From: SFTJ01 sp045613305 | Lineage (GTDB): Bacteria > Bacteroidota > Bacteroidia > Bacteroidales > Muribaculaceae | NCBI GenBank assembly: GCA_045613305.1 | Contig: JAZLAU010000032.1 | Location: 1 to 39,132, forward strand | Length of the DNA stretch: 39,132 bases | Direction of reading: 5' to 3' | Shown here: piece by piece, positions 33,507 to 39,132 of the stretch | How the letters are laid out: each line of letters begins with the position of its first letter | How positions within the stretch are numbered: the stretch's first letter is position 1 | Made by a program: the position numbers and the translations under genes | Notes under the pieces: model-generated | Databases searched by the model: none | What the model was told of the DNA's origin: nothing | What the model saw: only the letters and a program-made list of their open reading frames with translations

Positions 33507-34484
33507 TTATTGGTTATAAATGCCTGCTTTATATTTAGCCAAGTTGTTTTTGTCGCAAAACCATTCGATGGTTTCAGCCAAGCCTTTTTCGATGCTGTAG
33601 ATAGGTTTCCAGTCGGTAAGGGTGGTGATTTTTGTGTTGTCGCCCCAAAGACGGAACACTTCAGACTTAGAAGGACGAATGCGTTGAGGGTCGCGAATCC
33701 ATTCCACGTCGGCATCCATGATTTGAGCAATCAGTTTTAGGGTGTCCATCATCGAAATTTCGCTGTTGGTGCAAATGTTTATTTCTTCACCTTCCACGCC
33801 TTGCGCTTTAGCAAGCGCCAAGAATCCGCGGCAAGTATCTTTCACGTAATTGAAGTCGCGAGTAGGCGACAAATCACCGATTTTTATTTGTCGTTCGCCG
33901 TTAGCAATCTGTGTGATGATGGTAGGGATAATGGCGCGGGCCGATTGGCGCGGGCCATAGGTGTTAAATGGTCGAGCAATCACCACAGGCAGGTTAAATG
34001 CATTGTAGAAACTCTTAGCGATAGCGTCGGCGCCGATTTTTGTGGCCGAGTAAGGCGATTGTGGTTGGCGAGGGTGCTTTTCGTCGATTGGCACATAAAG
34101 CGCAGTTCCATACACCTCGCTGGTGCTGGTCACCACAAGGCGTTCTACGCCCAAATCGCGGCATGCTTGGCAAATGTTGAGTGTGCCCTTTATGTTAGTG
34201 TCGACATAACTATCGGGGGCAACATAACTATAGGGGATGGCAATTAGCGCTGCCAGGTGCAACACGGTGTCGCATCCGCGTACTATTTCGCGGCAGTAAT
34301 TAGGGTCGCGTACGTCGCCGCAAACCACTTCAAGGTTGCTGTGGGGCATATCGTCGAGCCAACCCCAATAATTGAAGGAGTTGTATTGACTTAGCGCTCT
34401 CACTTGATAGCCTTCGCTCAGTAATAATTCCACAAGATGTGAACCGATAAATCCATCGGCTCCTGTGACAAGCACATGTTTCAT
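33507..34484 (-). CDS. legB: LegB-type NAD-dependent sugar nucleotide 4,6-dehydratase/epimerase
   Basis: A 325-aa extended SDR enzyme. The Rossmann motif is GADGFIG (8-14). The catalytic residues are in STSEVYG (120-126) and Y145/K149 (PYSATKIGAD). The segment ALSQYNSFNYWGWLDD (30-45) is characteristic of LegB and close relatives, which start legionaminic acid synthesis by 4,6-dehydration of a UDP- or GDP-GlcNAc. The remaining legionaminate genes (aminotransferase, acetyltransferase, hydrolysing epimerase, CMP transferase) are not in the window. It is the first gene behind a near-consensus promoter and heads a seven-gene operon. A different 4,6-dehydratase specificity is possible. Confidence 0.82.
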   Translation of the reverse strand: MKHVLVTGADGFIGSHLVELLLSEGYQVRALSQYNSFNYWGWLDDMPHSNLEVVCGDVRDPNYCREIVRGCDTVLHLAALIAIPYSYVAPDSYVDTNIKGTLNICQACRDLGVERLVVTSTSEVYGTALYVPIDEKHPRQPQSPYSATKIGADAIAKSFYNAFNLPVVIARPFNTYGPRQSARAIIPTIITQIANGERQIKIGDLSPTRDFNYVKDTCRGFLALAKAQGVEGEEINICTNSEISMMDTLKLIAQIMDADVEWIRDPQRIRPSKSEVFRLWGDNTKITTLTDWKPIYSIEKGLAETIEWFCDKNNLAKYKAGIYNQ

Positions 34485-34499
34485 AACATTAGTTGGTTT

Positions 34500-34509
34500 A
34501 GAGTACTCT
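34500..34509. repeat. 10-bp palindrome AGAGTACTCT at the transcription start
   Basis: A perfect palindrome lying within a few bases of the predicted start of the legB operon transcript (near 34511) and flanked by TTT/TAAA. It could be an operator half-pair or chance. Confidence 0.2.
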
Positions 34510-34517
34510 TAAAGATG

Positions 34518-34548
34518 CAAATATACTATGAAAGTGCCAAAAATCAAA
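34518..34548 (-). promoter_or_regulatory. Promoter of the legB-neuB-DUF1080 operon
   Basis: Minus strand: TTTG (34548-34545), exactly 19 bp, then TATATTTG (34525-34518). Both boxes match the Bacteroidetes primary sigma consensus with ideal spacing. The leader to the legB ATG is about 27 nt. Confidence 0.75.
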
Positions 34549-34662
34549 ATAAATAATGTTATACATTATTAGGTCACAGATTAAAACTTTTTGATGTGAT
34601 TTGTGAGGCTCTTTTGCTGTGTGGCAAAGTCGACAGATGGGAGGAAAAAATGCTGTGAAATG

Positions 34663-35628
34663 CTAATTTTGGGCCTTTCGCATTTTGTAGAGTTGGTAGG
34701 AGTTTATTACATTATGCCAAATGCTGTAGAATCCGCCGGCGAGGGCAGTTACGGGGTCTAAAAAGGTGTAGCCGAGCCAAATGGCAAACACGGTGTTTTT
34801 CTGTCCGCAAGCCTGTCCGGCGCTGATGCGTTCGCCGCTTTTTTGGCCGTAGTGCTTGCCGAAAGCAAACTGTGCAATGCATGCCAAAAGCGAAGCGGCT
34901 GCAATGCCCACTTGACACCAAATGCTCACTGTGGTGTGCATTATCGATTTGGTTGAAACGGCTATGGCCATTGCCAGCGAGAAAGCCCAGAGATAGAATG
35001 CCAGGTCTTTGGTTTTCAGCACAGCGGAGTGCAGTCGTTGCATGTAGTGACGCACTATCAAGGCCAAAAACAGAGGACAAATGAGCAGCGGGAACACCTT
35101 TGCTAAAATTGTCCATAGCGATGCCCAAAATGATAGATTTGAGTCGGTGTAAAGCAGTGGCACTACCACCGGAATCGATATGGCAGCAGCCAGGTTGATA
35201 ATCATAGTGTAACTCACTAATGAGGCTTGGTTGCCGCCGAGTTTGCTGGTAACTACGGCTGCTGCTGTGGCGGTGGGGCAAATCATGCACAGCATGGCGC
35301 TCTGAATCACCACTTCAAGGTCGTAATTGCTGATGTGTGAGGCTATTAGTGCAAGTAGGGCGAATGTGCCAACTTGAAACAAAAGCAGAGCCAAATGCCA
35401 GCGTTTTAGGCAAAATTCACTAATCTTAACCTTGCAAAACGACACAAAGAGCATGGCAAAAATAAATAAGGGTTGCACTATCGCAATCACTGTGTTCACT
35501 GTGCTGCTCCATGCTTCGTGACCGGGTATTGCTGTCCATAGGAAATAGGCTAATATGCCACAAATTATCGAGATGGGCAGCGTCCAGTTTTTTACAAATG
35601 TGATTGTTTTTGTTAGTGCTTTTTGCAT
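34663..35628 (-). CDS. BASS-family (bile acid:sodium symporter-like) transporter
   Basis: A 321-aa inner-membrane protein with about nine or ten hydrophobic helices and no large soluble domain. The first helix is WTLPISIICGILAYFLW. The polar, Thr/Ala-rich segment CMICPTATAAAVVTSKLGGN (about 113-132) resembles the first unwound crossover helix of the BASS fold, and QKNTVFAIWLGYTFLDPVTALAGG the second one. Family members carry bile acids, pantothenate or other organic anions with sodium. The substrate cannot be told here. It is a single gene with a -7 box TAACTTTG upstream and no clear terminator. Confidence 0.82.
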   Translation of the reverse strand: MQKALTKTITFVKNWTLPISIICGILAYFLWTAIPGHEAWSSTVNTVIAIVQPLFIFAMLFVSFCKVKISEFCLKRWHLALLLFQVGTFALLALIASHISNYDLEVVIQSAMLCMICPTATAAAVVTSKLGGNQASLVSYTMIINLAAAISIPVVVPLLYTDSNLSFWASLWTILAKVFPLLICPLFLALIVRHYMQRLHSAVLKTKDLAFYLWAFSLAMAIAVSTKSIMHTTVSIWCQVGIAAASLLACIAQFAFGKHYGQKSGERISAGQACGQKNTVFAIWLGYTFLDPVTALAGGFYSIWHNVINSYQLYKMRKAQN

Positions 35629-35927
35629 TGTCTTCGGTGTGTGGTTTTGTGTGTAGGCAAAGTTACTAATTTTTTGGCCTTGTGACGGGTTTTGTGTGGC
35701 AAAAATGAGTTTAGGATGGGCATGCGCGCAGCCTTCGGCAAAGGTTTTTGGGGAGTGGCTATGTGTGCTGGCCGAAGGTCGCCTTTCAGCCTATAACCAA
35801 GATGCTGCATTAGAGAGGTGGCGAAGCCTGGCTGATGCTTTGGTTGCGGTTAACAATAGCAGTTTTGCGATATGCCGCGGAGTGCGACGAGTGGTGTTGT
35901 AAAATAGTGTTCGCGCGATTGAAAATA
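35629..35927. other. Non-coding spacer between the transporter and TPR genes
   Basis: Contains the transporter's -7 box near its left end and otherwise nothing that I recognise. Short open frames here have no family features. Confidence 0.5.
35658..35665 (-). promoter_or_regulatory. -7 box for the BASS transporter gene
   Basis: TAACTTTG on the minus strand, an exact TAnnTTTG match 30 bp upstream of the start. No TTTG at the expected -33 position. Confidence 0.4.
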
Positions 35928-35959
35928 ATAAAGGGAATCTCTTTCGAAATTCCCTTTAT
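35928..35959 (-). terminator. Rho-independent terminator after the TPR gene
   Basis: ATAAAGGGAAT (35928-35938) pairs perfectly with ATTCCCTTTAT (35949-35959). On the minus strand the stem is followed by TATTTTC. It lies 25 nt beyond the TPR stop. Confidence 0.85.
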
Positions 35960-35983
35960 ATGTTGTTATGTAGGTGTTTTTGA

Positions 35984-36661
35984 TTACTTCAAATCTGCCT
36001 TTGCGCGAGCGATGTACTTGTCAACATTCACGTTGTAGTTAAGGCTGAATGTTGGGTAGTTGTTCTTGATAGCTTCATACACTTCAAGTTCCTTAGCAAA
36101 TTCCTTTTGAGCACGATATACAACAGCCTTCTTAGTCATGAAAAGAGGAGTGTAAAGTTCGTTGTTGTTAGAAAGCTTAATTGCTTTGTCGTAAGCGCTG
36201 ATTGCTTCGTCCAACTTGTCAAGGTTAACGTAGCAGTCGCCAAGAAGAGATTGAGAAGCAGGGCCAACAAGAGTGCCTTCGCCAGAATATTTCTTTACGT
36301 ATTCGGCAGCTTCTTCATACTTGCCGTCCATGTAAAGAAGGATTGCAGCTTGAAGGGCAGCACGTTCGCCGTTTTCATCGCTATATTTGTCGGCAACAGC
36401 TTGGTATTGAGCAAGAGCAAGTGAGTCTTGGCCCATAGTTAGCGTCATGTCGGCTTGGCTGATTTCGTTACGAGCACTTTCAACGCGTGGTTGTTGGTAA
36501 AGATATTTGTAACCGAATATTACTGCAGCCACTGCAACGATTGCCACTGCTGCGTAAACGATGATTTTCTTGTTGTTTTCAACTTTTTGCTCAATTGATG
36601 ATAGGTTTTCGTGTAGTTCATCAATTGATGTGCGTGTTTGGGTAGCTTTTTCTTTTGCCAT
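35984..36661 (-). CDS. Membrane-anchored TPR protein
   Basis: A 225-aa protein with a basic/acidic N-terminal helix (1-32), one transmembrane segment (about 33-55), then a periplasmic TPR domain. TPR units can be seen in ALAQYQAVADKYSDENG, AALQAAILLYMDGKYEEAAE, SLLGDCYVNLDKLDEAISAY and a following helix pair. The architecture (N-terminal anchor plus four or five TPRs) resembles the YfgM/Tol-Pal-associated group that scaffolds envelope proteins, but no direct orthology is claimed. It stands alone, with a -7 box TAATTTTG (36718-36711) and a strong terminator. Confidence 0.8.
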   Translation of the reverse strand: MAKEKATQTRTSIDELHENLSSIEQKVENNKKIIVYAAVAIVAVAAVIFGYKYLYQQPRVESARNEISQADMTLTMGQDSLALAQYQAVADKYSDENGERAALQAAILLYMDGKYEEAAEYVKKYSGEGTLVGPASQSLLGDCYVNLDKLDEAISAYDKAIKLSNNNELYTPLFMTKKAVVYRAQKEFAKELEVYEAIKNNYPTFSLNYNVNVDKYIARAKADLK

Positions 36662-36710
36662 TTTTTATTTAATTCTTTTGATTTCTGAATTTGTTACTTT
36701 CAACAAAGTG

Positions 36711-36718
36711 CAAAATTA
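36711..36718 (-). promoter_or_regulatory. -7 box for the TPR gene
   Basis: TAATTTTG on the minus strand matches TAnnTTTG, about 50 bp upstream of the start. The nearest TTG upstream is 24 bp away, longer than ideal. Confidence 0.4.
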
Positions 36719-36820
36719 GTGCTTTATATTAAATAAATAAAACAATTTCACCACTTTTTTAAGTTTTTATCATAAAATGGGCCTCTTTTGTCGCCAAGTA
36801 GGGCCATAAATGGGTGTTGG

Positions 36821-38779
36821 TTAGTGCTTGAAATTGCGTAAAAGCACATTAATCTCATCGCATTCGAGTTTTGCTTTTATTTCATTCACCGGTGAGTTTC
36901 CGAAATGGTAGGGTATTAGAGTGCGAGGTTTTATGATTTTTGCTGCCTCTATGCATTGGTCCACGGTCATGGTGTATGGTTGGTTGACGGGAAGAAATGC
37001 TATGTCGATGTCTTTGAGTTTTTTCATCTCGGCAATTGGCTCGGTGTCGCCGGCAATATATATTTTCAGCCCATCGATGTTAAGCACATAACCGTTTCCG
37101 TTGCCTTTTTTGTGAAATTGTTTGTGCTTGGGGGTGGTGTTGTAGGCAGTAACGGCTGTGATTCCGATGTTGAGCATTTCGGTGGAGTTTCCGTTGAGCA
37201 TCATTGTTGCCCCTTCGATTAGTGGTGCTGTGGTTTTGTTGGCAATTATGCGAGTGGAGTCGGTGCAAAGCATGGCTATGGCTTCTTTGTCGAAATGGTC
37301 GTGGTGCTCATGTGTGATGAGTATCAAGTCGGCCTTTGGATAAAGAGAGTAGTCGGTGCTTTTTATGGCTTTGGCCACAGGGTCGATGTGCAGGGTGCGA
37401 TTGTCGAACTGTATCATTAGCGTGCCGTGCTTAATGTGAGTGATGCGCACTTGCTTGCCGCCAGGGGTTGCAAACACATCGCTTGGGGCAATGTTTTGAC
37501 TGTAGTTGTCGAGTTTTTCGGTATAATAGCGCTTCACGTCGTCCCAGTGATAGTATGGGGCAATGTCGGTTTTCACATGCAGGGTGGCTTCGGCCTCGTT
37601 GAGCAGCACTTTCATGATAATGTCATTACTGCCTTCTTTTTTATAAAACACCCACTGTATGTTGCTGCCCATAGGATAGAAGTTGTAGTTTTGCCAAACG
37701 TTGGGAAGGTCTTCAAGTGCGTTGACTCTCACGGCCGAATTGTTGAGTTCCATGAGGCACGCAAGCGGAAGCAGGCACGATTCGTGGCCATATCGTAAGG
37801 TGCTGTGTGGTTTAAGGTTGTTGACAGCATCGGATGCTGTGGCCAGGAAGTCGCGAAGCAAGTTATATTGTGAGTAAGGAGCGCGGAAGTCGGTGTATTT
37901 GCTGTAAGCGCTGTAGGCATACCACCAAGTGTTTACGCGATTCCAAAGGCACATCACATCGTCCATTTCAAAGAGGTCGAAAAAATGCGTCTCGGTGTAA
38001 TGGCTTTGTTGGTTGCTCGTGATGTCCCAAAGGTCAATCATCAATTGCTTGCCGTTGATGCTGTCGGTGGCATATTGCTGGTCGGTGAATAGTTTTTTGT
38101 TGAGGTTTGTGGGGTCAATCAAGCCGATAATGTAATCTTCAACCGGCATGCTTTTTTCGTGGTGCAAGCGTTTCACGAGCGAGTCGGTGTTGGCGCAAAT
38201 GTGCATATCGGCTTGGCTTGCATCTTGTGAAATGCGAAGCATCGGGTTATATCGGTAGAGCTCGTTTAGAGCAGCGCTCATTGAGAGAATGCATCGCACT
38301 ACCACCGATGAACGAGCGTCAACAGTGGCGTTTTGAGCAAACACGTCGGGGAAATTTCGGCACATGCGCTGAGCGATGCCGCGAATTTGGTCGGCACCTT
38401 TGTCGGTAAGTTCGCCCAAACGGTTGTTTGAGTTGCTCAAGATGTTTTGTAGTTGGCTTAGCAATAGTTTGCCGCGCTGGGTGAGTTTGCCTTTGGCATC
38501 GGCGCGCAGCAATTCGTCGACGGGAAACTGATATTGTTTTTGGTCAATTAGCCATCGGCTTCCGTGTCGGCCGTAGTGATTGATGTGAAAAGGTTTGTAA
38601 CCCTCGGGAGCGGGAGTGAGTTCTGGAGTGGGAATGTCGAGATATGGGTATGCGTAATAGTTGCTCGCACTTTTAAAGATGTTTTTTTCGAAATCATCGC
38701 GAGGAGTTTGTGCCGATGTTGCAACCACTGCGCAAGCGGCAATCAGCACGAGCAAAAATAGTCGGTGCGTAAATTTCAT
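36821..38779 (-). CDS. Fusion of a histidine acid phosphatase and a metallo-beta-lactamase-fold hydrolase
   Basis: A 652-aa exported protein. The signal peptide is about 1-23 (ATSAQ). The first domain (about 30-400) is a clade-2 histidine phosphatase (phytase/MINPP-like), with the phosphate-binding motif HYGRHGSRW holding R71-H72-x-x-R75. YGHESCLLPL near residue 330 sits where HAE or HD stands in this clade. The second domain (about 425-652) is a metallo-beta-lactamase fold, with zinc motif ITHEHHDHFD (about 487-496), YIAGDTEP and IPYHFGNSP at the C-terminus, closest to UlaG-like hydrolases. Both active sites look intact. The two folds in one chain suggest sequential dephosphorylation and hydrolysis or lactone opening. 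The gene follows the methionine sulfoxide reductase gene by 8 nt. Confidence 0.85.
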   Translation of the reverse strand: MKFTHRLFLLVLIAACAVVATSAQTPRDDFEKNIFKSASNYYAYPYLDIPTPELTPAPEGYKPFHINHYGRHGSRWLIDQKQYQFPVDELLRADAKGKLTQRGKLLLSQLQNILSNSNNRLGELTDKGADQIRGIAQRMCRNFPDVFAQNATVDARSSVVVRCILSMSAALNELYRYNPMLRISQDASQADMHICANTDSLVKRLHHEKSMPVEDYIIGLIDPTNLNKKLFTDQQYATDSINGKQLMIDLWDITSNQQSHYTETHFFDLFEMDDVMCLWNRVNTWWYAYSAYSKYTDFRAPYSQYNLLRDFLATASDAVNNLKPHSTLRYGHESCLLPLACLMELNNSAVRVNALEDLPNVWQNYNFYPMGSNIQWVFYKKEGSNDIIMKVLLNEAEATLHVKTDIAPYYHWDDVKRYYTEKLDNYSQNIAPSDVFATPGGKQVRITHIKHGTLMIQFDNRTLHIDPVAKAIKSTDYSLYPKADLILITHEHHDHFDKEAIAMLCTDSTRIIANKTTAPLIEGATMMLNGNSTEMLNIGITAVTAYNTTPKHKQFHKKGNGNGYVLNIDGLKIYIAGDTEPIAEMKKLKDIDIAFLPVNQPYTMTVDQCIEAAKIIKPRTLIPYHFGNSPVNEIKAKLECDEINVLLRNFKH

Positions 38780-38787
38780 AATAGGCG

Positions 38788-39132
38788 TTATTTAATTAAG
38801 AGTTTCACGATTCTCTCGAGCCACAATTTGTCGGTTTCGTCAAAAGTGTTCAGGTATTGGCTGTCGATGTCGAGCACAGCCACCACCTCATCGTTGTCGA
38901 AAATAGGGACAACAATTTCGCTACGAGAACTGCTGCTGCAAGCAATGTGGCCGGGAAATTGCTCCACGTCGGGCACAACTTGAGTGAGTGCAGTGGCCCA
39001 AGCGGTGCCACACACTCCCCTGCCGTGGCGTATGCGAGTGCATGCCAGCGGACCTTGAAACGGGCCAAGAACCAACACGCCTTCAACGACGCGATAAAAT
39101 CCTGTCCACCAAAATTGGAATGTTTCGTGTAT
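38788..39132 (-). CDS. msrC: Free methionine-(R)-sulfoxide reductase (fRMsr, GAF domain), C-terminal part
   Basis: Reduces free methionine-R-sulfoxide in the cytoplasm. The minus-strand frame is open to the window edge, giving 114 residues of the GAF domain. The N-terminal part lies outside. Diagnostic features are FWWTGFYRV, LVLGPFQGPLAC, HGRGVCGTAW, VVPDVEQFPGHIAC and SRSEIVVPIFD. The three catalytic or resolving Cys positions of fRMsr (in ACTRI, GVCGT, HIACSS) are all present. It ends with LDIDSQYLNTFDETDK, typical of the family. It is the gene upstream of the phosphatase-MBL fusion (8-nt gap), probably an operon. Confidence 0.93.
   Translation of the reverse strand: MHETFQFWWTGFYRVVEGVLVLGPFQGPLACTRIRHGRGVCGTAWATALTQVVPDVEQFPGHIACSSSSRSEIVVPIFDNDEVVAVLDIDSQYLNTFDETDKLWLERIVKLLIK

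Noticed and set aside
34712..35290. 192-codon minus-strand frame overlapping the transporter
   Set aside because: It is an out-of-frame shadow of the BASS transporter, Ser/His/Arg-rich and without any motif.
1..39132. CRISPR arrays, intact insertion sequences or rRNA genes
   Set aside because: No regularly spaced repeats, transposase motifs or rRNA segments were noticed on reading through.

Overview
The window looks like a chromosomal segment from a Bacteroidales gut commensal, possibly Muribaculaceae. The family guess is inference. Supporting signs are several promoters of the Bacteroidetes type (TTTG, about 19 bp, TAnnTTTG), many lipoproteins and secreted glycan enzymes, DUF5723 and DUF1080 families, and RuvB and free-Met-sulfoxide reductase of Bacteroidetes type.

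Region 1 (1-361, minus) is the N-terminal third of ruvB. Region 2 (about 640-11220, plus) is a visibly AT-rich accessory island of seven tightly packed, co-directional genes. Gene 1 is a retron-type reverse transcriptase (NAxxH, YADD and VTG motifs) with an unusual C-terminal extension, preceded by a structured leader that could be the msr-msd RNA. Gene 2 is a putative degenerate GHKL/histidine-kinase-like protein. Gene 3 is a small receiver-like protein. Gene 4 is a receiver protein ending in a HEPN ribonuclease motif. Genes 5-7 are a RecD/Pif1-like SF1 helicase, a helical-repeat protein with a beta-rich C-terminus, and a WYL transcription regulator. I read this as a probable anti-phage (abortive infection) locus. 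It resembles a fusion of a retron with a Detocs-like defensive two-component system, with a HEPN RNase as candidate toxin. I know of no described retron type with this composition. A tRNA(CAT) gene on the minus strand, with its own promoter and terminator, closes the island. No integrase is visible.

Region 3 (11.7-18.1 kb, plus) holds a lipoprotein plus DUF5723 outer-membrane pair, a secreted GH20 beta-hexosaminidase, and a broken remnant of a large polyvalent mobile-element protein. Region 4 (18.1-22.7 kb, minus) is an apparent operon of GH125 alpha-mannosidase, GH78 alpha-rhamnosidase and a small bacterial-PH membrane protein. Region 5 (23.1-24.1 kb, plus) has a YbjQ-family protein and a small lipoprotein.

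Region 6 (24.2-34.5 kb, minus) is seven genes with gaps of at most 45 nt behind one near-consensus promoter. They are a LegB-type sugar nucleotide dehydratase, an ATP-grasp enzyme, a NeuB/LegI-type nonulosonate synthase, a double DUF1080 lipoprotein, a Tat-exported Gfo/Idh/MocA oxidoreductase, a HEAT plus double DUF1080 protein, and a cytoplasmic Gfo/Idh/MocA oxidoreductase. The set joins part of a nonulosonic-acid route to the 3-keto-glycoside (oxidise, hydrolyse) type of glycan breakdown.

Region 7 (34.6-39.1 kb, minus) has a BASS-family transporter, a membrane-anchored TPR protein, an uncommon fusion of a histidine acid phosphatase with a metallo-beta-lactamase-fold hydrolase, and the C-terminal part of a free methionine-R-sulfoxide reductase cut by the window edge.
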